64,000 bases of DNA from NCBI GenBank assembly GCA_947647505.1, contig CANSKO010000001.1, forward strand, positions 1 to 64,000, read 5' to 3'. The notes beneath the pieces were generated by a model that did no database searches, had not been told where the DNA came from, and saw only the letters and a program-made list of their open reading frames with translations. Source of the DNA: an uncultured Roseburia sp. GTDB lineage: Bacteria > Bacillota > Clostridia > Lachnospirales > Lachnospiraceae. Made by a program: the position numbers and the translations under genes. Within the stretch, counting starts at the first letter, position 1. Each line of letters starts with the position of its first letter. Shown here piece by piece: positions 24,618 through 31,764 of the stretch.

Positions 24618-25643
24618 ATGGGAGCATTTTGCACGGGATGCGGAAGGCCTCTTGCAAAAGGAGAGGTCTGCGCATGTCAGCTCCGGCGCGTGCCACGGCA
24701 GAGAGCGGGCGTGCCGGAACAAGGCGGGAATCGCCCGGGGATGCCGGGCGCCTCTTCTGAAATGATGCGAAAAAATCAAATGGGGCAGCCTGCGCGCAGC
24801 CATGCGGCAGGTGGAATGGAAGTGGCGGGGCGCGCGCCGAATCGTGCGATCGGAAGGACAGGAGCGGCGCAAAACGTGTCGAATCGTGCGGCAGGAAGCA
24901 GAGCGGCGCAAAACGTGTCGAATCGTGCGGGCGGAGAGATGGGAGCGGGGCAGTTTGCGCCGCTCCCGTCTGAAATGGAACGGCAGACGATAAATCAGCA
25001 GACGGTCGCAACGCATGCCTCAAGGACAATTGGCATGCTGCTTCATATGGTAAAAAGCCCGGTCAGGACGGGCAGACAGCTGATGGCATGCGCCGATCTT
25101 TCTGTAATCCTTATTCTGCTGCTTTTACAGGCTGTTGCTTCCGGTCTGTTTGACGTGGCTGTGATGGCAAAGATTTCAGGGCTTGCGATGGGATATCTGA
25201 AAATGCCTGTACTGCGGAGCTTTCTGGTGACGGCGCTGGGCTCTCTGGCGCTGTCGTTTTTGCTGGCGGCGCTGCTTTTTGGCGGAGGCCGGATACTGAA
25301 AATTGCGGTGACGTATCGGCAGATGTTAGCGTGCGTGGCGGTCAGAAGCGTTTTGCTTGTGATGACGACGCTGATTGCGATCGCAGTGTTTTTCCTGTAT
25401 CCGGCTGGCGGCTTCTTTTTTTATCTGGCCGGAAGCCTTTGGGGACTGTCTGCGATAGCGACGCTTCTTTCGGGCAATGTAGCGGCCGGCAGGGAGGATC
25501 AGCTGGCGCTGATGCAGTTTGTCGTTTCGGTTCTGTTTTTGCTTTTTTTCATCGTTATGGCGAAGCTGTGCCAGAAGGCGTATGTGCCCGATGCGATAAG
25601 CGCGCTGGGCGGCGGTCTGGATGCCCTGATGGGAATTTTTTGA
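24618..25643 (+). CDS. Zinc-ribbon multi-pass membrane protein
   Basis: A 341-residue protein with an N-terminal Cys motif ('CTGCGRPLAKGEVCAC'). A polar, Arg/Gly/Ala-rich linker of about 120 residues contains the repeat 'AAQNVSNRA' twice. Four to five transmembrane helices follow from about residue 160 ('VILILLLLQAVASGLF', 'ALSFLLAALLFGGG'). The architecture resembles zinc-ribbon proteins with a Yip1-like membrane domain, but I cannot assign the membrane part with certainty. It shares the N-terminal zinc-ribbon habit of the kinases and FHA proteins upstream and lies 104 bases after the previous gene, so it is probably the last member of the cluster. The 104-base gap has an imperfect CTGACAG...CTGTCAG repeat without a T tract. 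Confidence 0.65.
   Translation: MGAFCTGCGRPLAKGEVCACQLRRVPRQRAGVPEQGGNRPGMPGASSEMMRKNQMGQPARSHAAGGMEVAGRAPNRAIGRTGAAQNVSNRAAGSRAAQNVSNRAGGEMGAGQFAPLPSEMERQTINQQTVATHASRTIGMLLHMVKSPVRTGRQLMACADLSVILILLLLQAVASGLFDVAVMAKISGLAMGYLKMPVLRSFLVTALGSLALSFLLAALLFGGGRILKIAVTYRQMLACVAVRSVLLVMTTLIAIAVFFLYPAGGFFFYLAGSLWGLSAIATLLSGNVAAGREDQLALMQFVVSVLFLLFFIVMAKLCQKAYVPDAISALGGGLDALMGIF
24862..24930 (+). repeat. 30-base direct repeat, two copies, inside a coding region
   Basis: The 30 bases at 24862-24891 recur exactly at 24901-24930, a period of 39 bases (13 codons). Each unit encodes the core AAQNVSNRA. The exact match at DNA level shows a recent duplication. Confidence 0.85.
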
Positions 25644-25665
25644 AACTGTTGTAAAGTAAAAACAC

Positions 25666-25694
25666 TTGACACCCGTCGCGTTCTGTGCTATTCT
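25666..25694 (+). promoter_or_regulatory. Strong SigA promoter for ylxM-ffh-rpsP-khpA
   Basis: TTGACA at 25666-25671, a 17-base spacer and TATTCT at 25689-25694. The transcript would start near 25701, about 60 bases before the ylxM start. This promoter separates the housekeeping operon from the signalling cluster, although no intrinsic terminator was seen between them. Confidence 0.8.
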
Positions 25695-25759
25695 ACCCAA
25701 AGTGATCGGAAGAATGCGGCATTCGCATGCGACGCCGCAGATTTCTGCCGGAGGGAAGC

Positions 25760-26104
25760 ATGGATGGAAAACTGGAACAGGCGTACCTGTATGATTTTTA
25801 TGGAGAGCTTTTGAACGCGCACCAGAGAAGCGTATACGAAGATTTTTATTTCAACGATTTATCCCTGGCGGAAATCGCCGAGATCAAAGGCATCAGCCGG
25901 CAGGGCGTGCACGATCTGATCCGGCGCTCGTCAAAGGCGCTTAAGGGATATGAAAGCAGACTTCATCTTCTGCGCAGATTTTTATCGGTCAAGGAAAGAG
26001 TGGAAGCGATACAGGCGCTGGCGCAGTCCGGCGAAGAGAAGGGCCAGGAAGAAATTCGAACGGAAATTATAAGGATTTCCAATGAAATATTAGAGGAGCT
26101 TTGA
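25760..26104 (+). CDS. ylxM: YlxM family DNA-binding/SRP-associated protein
   Basis: A 114-residue protein with a sigma-70 region 4-like helix-turn-helix ('LAEIAEIKGISRQGVHDLIRR') after the conserved 'LYDFYGELL...QR..Y..YY'-like opening. YlxM is encoded directly upstream of ffh in many Firmicutes and has been linked to signal recognition particle function. Here it ends one base before the ffh ATG. The start at 25760 is chosen for the GGAGGG about 5 bases upstream; an in-frame ATG at 25727 has none. Confidence 0.9.
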   Translation: MDGKLEQAYLYDFYGELLNAHQRSVYEDFYFNDLSLAEIAEIKGISRQGVHDLIRRSSKALKGYESRLHLLRRFLSVKERVEAIQALAQSGEEKGQEEIRTEIIRISNEILEEL

Positions 26105-26105
26105 T

Positions 26106-27455
26106 ATGGCGTTTGACAGTCTGTCTGAAAAATTACAGAATGTATTTAAAAATTTAAGAAGCAAGGGAAGGCTGACGGAGGACGACGTAAAATCGGCGTT
26201 AAAGGAAGTCAAGCTTGCATTGTTGGAAGCCGACGTCAATTTTCGCGTCGTCCGCAAATTTATCCAGACGGTGCAGGAGCGCGCGATCGGCCAGGACGTG
26301 ATGAACGGGCTGAATCCGGGCCAGATGGTGATTAAGATCGTCAATGAAGAAATGGTTTCTCTGATGGGATCTGAGACGACGGAAATCGCGCTTAAGCCGG
26401 GCAATGAAATTACCGTTCTTTTGATGGCCGGTCTGCAGGGCGCGGGTAAGACGACGACGACGGCCAAGATCGCAGGGAAGCTAAAGCAAAAAGGCAGAAA
26501 GCCGCTGCTTGTGGCATGCGACATCTATCGCCCCGCGGCGATCGAGCAGTTAAAGATCAATGGCGAGAAGCAGGACGTTCCCGTCTTTTCCATTGGAGAG
26601 AAGCATCCCCCGGTTGACATTGCAAAAGCGGCGATCGAGCACGCCAGAAGCAATCATTACAATGTTGTCATTCTGGATACTGCCGGACGGCTGCATATCG
26701 ATGAAGCGATGATGGAGGAGTTGTCCGCCATCAAGCGGGCCGTGGACGTGTCGTGGACGATTCTGACCGTAGACGCCATGACGGGACAGGACGCCGTAAA
26801 CGTGGCCTCGACGTTTGAAGAGAAGATCGGCATCGACGGGGTGATCCTGACAAAGCTGGACGGCGATACGAGGGGCGGCGCGGCGCTTTCGATCCGCGCA
26901 GTGACGGGAAAGCCGATTCTTTACATTGGTATGGGCGAAAAGCTTTCCGATCTGGAGCAGTTTTATCCGGACCGCATGGCTTCGAGGATTCTGGGCATGG
27001 GCGACGTGCTGACGATGATTGAAAAAGCGCAGGAAGCCATCGACGAAGAAGAAGCGAAAAAGCTGGAACAGAAGATGAAGAAAGCGGAATTTGATTTTGA
27101 AGACTACTTGAGTTCCGTGACGCAGATGAAAAAAATGGGAGGGCTTACAAGCATTCTTGGCATGCTGCCGGGCATGGGGCAGATCAAAATGGCCGATATT
27201 GATGAAGCGGAAGCCGAAAAGGGAATGAAGCGGACGGAGTCGATCATTTATTCCATGACGCCGGAAGAGCGCAGGAACCCATCCCTGTTAAATCCAGGAC
27301 GCAAGCGCAGGATTGCAAACGGCGCGGGCGTGGATATTGCGGAAGTGAACCGCCTTGTCAAGCAGTTTGAACAGGCGAGGAAGATGATGAAGCAGATGCC
27401 GGGCATGCTGGGCGGCGGACGCGGCAAAAAGGGCAGATTCCGTCTGCCGTTTTAA
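26106..27455 (+). CDS. ffh: Signal recognition particle GTPase Ffh
   Basis: A 449-residue SRP54 homologue. The N domain is at 1-85 and the GTPase domain at about 95-295, with P loop 'GLQGAGKTTTTAKIA', 'DTAGR' and 'TKLDGDTRGGA'. The methionine-rich M domain at 320-440 includes 'PGMGQIK' and 'GMKRTESIIYSMTPEER'. It binds 4.5S/6S RNA and signal sequences and delivers nascent chains to FtsY. Length and motifs are normal for the family. Confidence 0.98.
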   Translation: MAFDSLSEKLQNVFKNLRSKGRLTEDDVKSALKEVKLALLEADVNFRVVRKFIQTVQERAIGQDVMNGLNPGQMVIKIVNEEMVSLMGSETTEIALKPGNEITVLLMAGLQGAGKTTTTAKIAGKLKQKGRKPLLVACDIYRPAAIEQLKINGEKQDVPVFSIGEKHPPVDIAKAAIEHARSNHYNVVILDTAGRLHIDEAMMEELSAIKRAVDVSWTILTVDAMTGQDAVNVASTFEEKIGIDGVILTKLDGDTRGGAALSIRAVTGKPILYIGMGEKLSDLEQFYPDRMASRILGMGDVLTMIEKAQEAIDEEEAKKLEQKMKKAEFDFEDYLSSVTQMKKMGGLTSILGMLPGMGQIKMADIDEAEAEKGMKRTESIIYSMTPEERRNPSLLNPGRKRRIANGAGVDIAEVNRLVKQFEQARKMMKQMPGMLGGGRGKKGRFRLPF

Positions 27456-27519
27456 TCGACGCGATTAGAGCAGAAATTGCTTTGATTGATAAATAAAAAC
27501 ATACGGGAGGTGAATTGCA

Positions 27520-27765
27520 GTGGCAGTTAAAATCAGATTGAGAAGAATGGGAAAGAAAAAGGCTCCTTTCTATAGAATCATTGTAGCGGATTCCAGATCT
27601 CCAAGAGATGGAAGATTTATCGACGAAATCGGCACGTATGATCCGACGAAAGATCCGGCGGAATACCGCGTCAATGAGGAGCTGGCAAAGAAATGGCTGA
27701 CAAACGGCGCGCAGCCGACAGAAGCGGTCAGCAGGATTTTCAAAGCGACAGGAATTGAAAAATAA
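27520..27765 (+). CDS. rpsP: 30S ribosomal protein S16
   Basis: 81 residues beginning '[20 protein letters not shown]', the S16 signature, and normal in length. It starts with GTG at 27520, placed 7 bases after GGAGGTG. It is the usual neighbour of ffh. The common rimM, trmD and rplS genes do not follow khpA in this window. Confidence 0.97.
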   Translation: MAVKIRLRRMGKKKAPFYRIIVADSRSPRDGRFIDEIGTYDPTKDPAEYRVNEELAKKWLTNGAQPTEAVSRIFKATGIEK

Positions 27766-27777
27766 GAGGTGATCGTG

Positions 27778-28008
27778 ATGAAAGAATTAGTGGAAGTAAT
27801 TGCAAAATCACTGGTGGATTACCCCGAGGAAGTAAGCGTGACGCAGACGGAGACGGAGCGCGCCATTGTGCTGGAGCTGCATGTGGCGCAGTCCGATATG
27901 GGTAAGGTAATCGGCAAGCAGGGGCGCATTGCAAAAGCAATCCGTTCTGTCGTGAAAGCAGCGGCCTCAAAGGAAGAGAAGCGGGTTACTGTCGATATTG
28001 TGCAGTAA
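27778..28008 (+). CDS. khpA: KH domain RNA-binding protein KhpA
   Basis: A 76-residue single KH-domain protein (YlqC/KhpA) with the GxxG loop in 'VIGKQGRIAKAIRSVV'. It binds RNA, in other Firmicutes together with KhpB, and affects division and wall growth. The ATG at 27778 follows AGAGGTG at good spacing; an in-frame GTG at 27769 overlaps that ribosome binding site and is less likely. It lies 12 bases after rpsP. Confidence 0.93.
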   Translation: MKELVEVIAKSLVDYPEEVSVTQTETERAIVLELHVAQSDMGKVIGKQGRIAKAIRSVVKAAASKEEKRVTVDIVQ

Positions 28009-28027
28009 TGGCAGAGGGAGGATTTTT

Positions 28028-29569
28028 ATGAGCAAAAAGCCAACCGTACTGATGATTTTAGATGGTTTTGGGTTAAATGACAAAGCGAAAGGAAATGCCA
28101 TTGCACAGGCGGATACGCCTGTCCTTGACAGATTAATGCGGGAATATCCGTTTGCGAAAGGAAATGCCAGCGGGCTTGCTGTCGGACTTCCGGACGGGCA
28201 GATGGGCAATTCCGAGGTGGGCCATCTGAATATGGGCGCCGGAAGAATTGTATATCAGGAACTGACCCGCATTACAAAAGAGATCGAAGACGGAGCGTTT
28301 TTCAAAAATCCGAAATTACTGGAAGCTGTGGAACACGTAAAGAAAAACGGTTCGGATCTCCATTTTTACGGCTTATTGTCGGATGGCGGCGTACACAGCC
28401 ATATCACGCATTTATACGGGCTTTTGGAGCTTGCCAGACGCGAAGGCGTAAAGAATGTTTTCGTGCACTGCTTTTTGGACGGCAGAGACACGTCTCCAAC
28501 GTCCGGGAAAGAATTTATTGCGGCTCTGGAAGCGAAAATGAAAGAAATCGGCGTGGGCAAAATCGCGTCCATCTGCGGACGTTATTACGTTATGGACAGA
28601 GACAATCGCTGGGACCGCGTGGAAGCGGCCTATCGGATGCTGACGCTTGGAGAAGGAAACCGTGCAGAAAGCGCAAAAGAAGCGATTCAGGCGTCGTATG
28701 CGGATGAGAAGACCGACGAATTTGTACTTCCGACTGTGATTTTGGAGCAGGGAGAGCCGGTTGCAACGATAAAGGACAAAGACGGCATTGTATTTTTCAA
28801 TTTCCGTCCGGACCGTGCAAGGGAGATTACGAGGACGTTCTGCGCCGACGAATTTGACGGCTTTGACAGAGGGCCGCGCAAAGACGTGAAGTATGTCTGC
28901 TTCTGCGAATATGACGTTACGATTCCGAATAAGGAAATTGCATTCCGGAAGGTAGAGCTGAAAAACACATTCGGCCAGTTTCTGGCGGACCACGGTAAGA
29001 CGCAGGCGAGAATTGCGGAGACGGAAAAATATGCACACGTCACATTCTTTTTTAACGGCGGCGTGGAAGAGCCGAATCCGTCAGAGGAGCGCATGCTTGT
29101 CAATTCTCCGAAGGTTGCCACATACGATTTGCAGCCGGAAATGAGCGCGCCGCTTGTATGCGATACGTTAGTCGAGGCGATTTCATCCGGCAAATATGAC
29201 GTGATTATCATCAATTTTGCAAATCCGGACATGGTAGGCCATACGGGTGTGTTAGAAGCGGCCAAAAAAGCAGTGGAGACGGTGGACGCCTGTGTGGGCA
29301 GGGCGGTGGACGCTCTGATCAAAGCGGGCGGACAGATGTTTATCTGCGCGGATCATGGAAACGCGGAGCAGCTGATTGATTATGAAACAGGCGGCAGCTT
29401 TACGGCGCATACGATTAATCCGGTGCCGTTTCTTCTGATTAATTACGATCCTGCCTATACGCTCAAAGAGGGCGGCTGTCTGGCGGATATCGTTCCGACC
29501 CTGATTGAAATGATGGGGATGGAGCAGCCGAAGGAAATGACGGGAACTTCTTTGCTTCTGAAAAAATAA
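28028..29569 (+). CDS. gpmI: 2,3-bisphosphoglycerate-independent phosphoglycerate mutase
   Basis: A 513-residue glycolytic enzyme interconverting 3- and 2-phosphoglycerate. Motifs seen are 'LMILDGFGLND' (metal), 'GNSEVGHLNMGAGR' with the Ser that carries the phosphate, 'DGRDTSP', 'RDNRWDR', 'NFANPDMVGHTG' and 'ADHGNAEQ'. Length is normal (about 510). The ATG at 28028 follows GGGAGGA. It lies 19 bases after khpA, so it may be read from the ylxM promoter; gpmI is more often found with tpi, pgk and eno. Confidence 0.97.
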   Translation: MSKKPTVLMILDGFGLNDKAKGNAIAQADTPVLDRLMREYPFAKGNASGLAVGLPDGQMGNSEVGHLNMGAGRIVYQELTRITKEIEDGAFFKNPKLLEAVEHVKKNGSDLHFYGLLSDGGVHSHITHLYGLLELARREGVKNVFVHCFLDGRDTSPTSGKEFIAALEAKMKEIGVGKIASICGRYYVMDRDNRWDRVEAAYRMLTLGEGNRAESAKEAIQASYADEKTDEFVLPTVILEQGEPVATIKDKDGIVFFNFRPDRAREITRTFCADEFDGFDRGPRKDVKYVCFCEYDVTIPNKEIAFRKVELKNTFGQFLADHGKTQARIAETEKYAHVTFFFNGGVEEPNPSEERMLVNSPKVATYDLQPEMSAPLVCDTLVEAISSGKYDVIIINFANPDMVGHTGVLEAAKKAVETVDACVGRAVDALIKAGGQMFICADHGNAEQLIDYETGGSFTAHTINPVPFLLINYDPAYTLKEGGCLADIVPTLIEMMGMEQPKEMTGTSLLLKK

Positions 29570-29618
29570 TGCTCTGCTGCGGGAGTTTGCCATCGGCAGA
29601 TTTCCCGTGCAGGGGAGA

Positions 29619-29670
29619 ATAAAAAAACCCGGTAATATCGGAATACGGATATTACCAGGGTTCTTTTTTT
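29619..29670. terminator. Bidirectional terminator between gpmI and pyrG
   Basis: AACCC plus GGTAATATC (29626-29639) pairs with GATATTACC plus GGGTT (29648-29662, one bulged A). It has a T7 tail on the plus side (29664-29670) and an A7 run on the other side, which serves the minus-strand pyrG transcript. Confidence 0.88.
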
Positions 29671-31273
29671 ATCGAGTCGTCTGAATGGAAGCTTCTACAA
29701 AGCCTTTAAACAGCGGATGCGGGCGGTTTGGCCTCGACTTTAATTCGGGATGCGCCTGCGTTGCGAGAAACCACGGATGGTCTGGGATCTCGATCATTTC
29801 AACGATACGCCCGTCCGGTGAAATGCCGCAGAGCTTCATGCCGTGCTCGGTCAGCGTATTGCGATAATCGTTGTTGACCTCATACCGGTGGCGGTGCCGT
29901 TCGTGAATCGTTTCTTCTTTGTAAAGCGCATACGCTTTGGAAGTTTCATCCAGCACGCAGGGATAGGAGCCAAGCCGCAGCGTGCCGCCGATATCCTCGA
30001 TGCCATCCTGATCCGGCATCAGGGAAATGACAGGATGCGTCGTATTGGCGTCCAGTTCGATGCTGTGAGCATCGTGCATTTTGCAGACGTTCCTGGCAAA
30101 TTCAATAATGGCGACCTGCATGCCAAGACACAGCCCAAGATAGGGGACGTTGTGACTTCGCGCATACGTTGCGGCTGTAATCATGCCTTCCACGCCGCGG
30201 CTGCCAAAGCCGCCGGGAACGATAATGCCCTGCGCGTCTTTTAAAATGGCGTCTGCATTTTCACTGTTTAAAAGCTCCGAATCCACCCACTGAATCGTTA
30301 CGGTTGCGCGGCTGGCGATGCCGCCGTGCTTTAACGCCTCAACGACGGAGATGTAAGCGTCATGAAGCTGCGTATATTTGCCGACCAAAGCGATCGTCAC
30401 TTCTTTGTCCGGATGCCGCAAATCGTGCACCATCTGTTTCCAGTCGTCGAGATTTGGAGCGGGACAGTCGAGCTTTAAGCATTCACAGACGACCGTTGCA
30501 AGCCCTTCCCGTTCCATGGCAAGCGGCGCCTCATAGAGATATTCTACGTCCAGATTCTGCATGACGTGATTGCCCGGCACGTTGCAGAAAAGGGCGATTT
30601 TATCCTTCAGCCCCTGATCCAGCGGATGTTCGGAGCGGCATACGATCACGTCGGGCTGAATGCCCATGCCCTGCAAATCTTTTACGCTTGCCTGCGTCGG
30701 CTTCGTTTTCAGCTCGCCGGAGGCCTTGATGTATGGAATCAGGGTGACGTGAATTAAAATCGCGTTTTCATGGCCGATGTCATGCTGAAACTGCCGGATG
30801 GCTTCTAAAAAAGGCTGGCTTTCAATATCGCCGACCGTGCCGCCGACTTCAATAATGGCAATGTGCGTGTCTTTGGCGGTAAAATTGCGGTAAAAGCGAT
30901 TTTTGATTTCATTTGTAATATGTGGAATGACCTGGACCGTGCCGCCGCCGAAATCGCCCCGGCGTTCCTTTTGCAGAATGGTCCAGTAGATTTTTCCGGT
31001 CGTGACGTTGGAATTTTTTGTCAGGCTTTCATCGATAAAGCGCTCGTAGTGGCCAAGATCCAGATCCGTTTCCGCGCCGTCGTCGGTAACGAAAACCTCG
31101 CCGTGCTGGATGGGGTTCATCGTCCCCGGATCCAGATTGATATAGGGGTCAAACTTTTGCATTGTTACCGTGTAGCCGCGGGCTTTTAACAGGCGGCCAA
31201 GCGAAGCTGCCGTGATGCCTTTTCCAAGTCCCGACACAACGCCTCCGGTGACAAAAACGTATTTTACAGGCAT
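29669..31273 (-). CDS. pyrG: CTP synthase
   Basis: A 534-residue enzyme that aminates UTP to CTP with glutamine. The N-terminal synthetase domain begins '[21 protein letters not shown]' (P loop) and has '[14 protein letters not shown]'. The C-terminal glutamine amidotransferase domain from about 290 carries the nucleophile elbow 'GLCLGMQ' and a late His-x-Glu ('AHPELKSRP'). The start has AAAGGAGG upstream on the minus strand. It is a single gene between a shared terminator and its own promoter. A GGG-type initial region for reiterative-transcription control, known in Bacillus pyrG, was not recognised in the leader of about 65 bases. Confidence 0.97.
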   Translation of the reverse strand: MPVKYVFVTGGVVSGLGKGITAASLGRLLKARGYTVTMQKFDPYINLDPGTMNPIQHGEVFVTDDGAETDLDLGHYERFIDESLTKNSNVTTGKIYWTILQKERRGDFGGGTVQVIPHITNEIKNRFYRNFTAKDTHIAIIEVGGTVGDIESQPFLEAIRQFQHDIGHENAILIHVTLIPYIKASGELKTKPTQASVKDLQGMGIQPDVIVCRSEHPLDQGLKDKIALFCNVPGNHVMQNLDVEYLYEAPLAMEREGLATVVCECLKLDCPAPNLDDWKQMVHDLRHPDKEVTIALVGKYTQLHDAYISVVEALKHGGIASRATVTIQWVDSELLNSENADAILKDAQGIIVPGGFGSRGVEGMITAATYARSHNVPYLGLCLGMQVAIIEFARNVCKMHDAHSIELDANTTHPVISLMPDQDGIEDIGGTLRLGSYPCVLDETSKAYALYKEETIHERHRHRYEVNNDYRNTLTEHGMKLCGISPDGRIVEMIEIPDHPWFLATQAHPELKSRPNRPHPLFKGFVEASIQTTR

Positions 31274-31341
31274 AGAGATCCTCCTTTTGTATCCTCTTTA
31301 TCTATTGCCATGCAATGGATTCTTTTTAAAATAACTTGTTC

Positions 31342-31347
31342 ATTATA
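31342..31347 (-). promoter_or_regulatory. Probable -10 box of the pyrG promoter
   Basis: TATAAT on the minus strand, about 70 bases before the pyrG ATG. The matching -35 region (TGGATT at 17-base spacing) is weak, so only the -10 box is claimed. Confidence 0.4.
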
Positions 31348-31397
31348 CTACGTTTTTCCGGAAAAATCCAGAATATACCGTGAAAAAATAAAAGATT

Positions 31398-31431
31398 CCG
31401 TATTTCCAAAAGCCGAAAAATACGGCATAAT
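31398..31431 (+). promoter_or_regulatory. Promoter with overlapping dyad before DUF6472/nifJ
   Basis: TTTCCA at 31403-31408, a 17-base spacer and CATAAT at 31426-31431. A perfect dyad, CCGTATTT (31398-31405) and AAATACGG (31418-31425), overlaps the -35 box and spacer. A regulator bound to this dyad would block the polymerase; no known operator consensus was matched. Confidence 0.5.
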
Positions 31432-31520
31432 GAAAAGCATGCCAAAGAAGAAAATTTCAAGCCGGTTATTTTTCAGGCGCGTTTGAAAAGCGCACGGGCA
31501 AAAAGAGAGGAGAAAAAGCG

Positions 31521-31691
31521 ATGGAATGTGATTACTGCGCGTACAATGCGTATGATGAAGAGACAGAGGAGTATTATTGTTCGGTCAGCCTCGATGAAGA
31601 CGACATGGCCCGTTTTCTGAGCCGTAAATATAAATCGTGCCCTTATTTTAAAAACGGAGATGAATATCAGGTGGTCCGGCATCAGATGTAA
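31521..31691 (+). CDS. DUF6472 family small Cys-rich protein
   Basis: A 56-residue protein starting 'MECDYCAYNAYDEETEEYYC' and ending with a 'CPYF' motif. Four Cys residues (CxxC near the start, one at 20 and one at 41) suggest a metal site. I recognise it as the DUF6472 type, common as a tiny gene in Lachnospiraceae. AGAGGAG lies 9 bases before the ATG. It is 73 bases ahead of nifJ and probably shares its transcript. Function unknown. Confidence 0.8.
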   Translation: MECDYCAYNAYDEETEEYYCSVSLDEDDMARFLSRKYKSCPYFKNGDEYQVVRHQM

Positions 31692-31764
31692 AGGGAGGAA
31701 TTTTTGCGGATAATTTTATAAAAAATGGAAATCCTATCAAAAAACAGAAAAGAGGATGTTTCAT

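Noticed and set aside
24862-24930. Direct repeat considered as a CRISPR remnant
   Set aside because: Only two units, a 9-base spacer and an intact reading frame through both copies.
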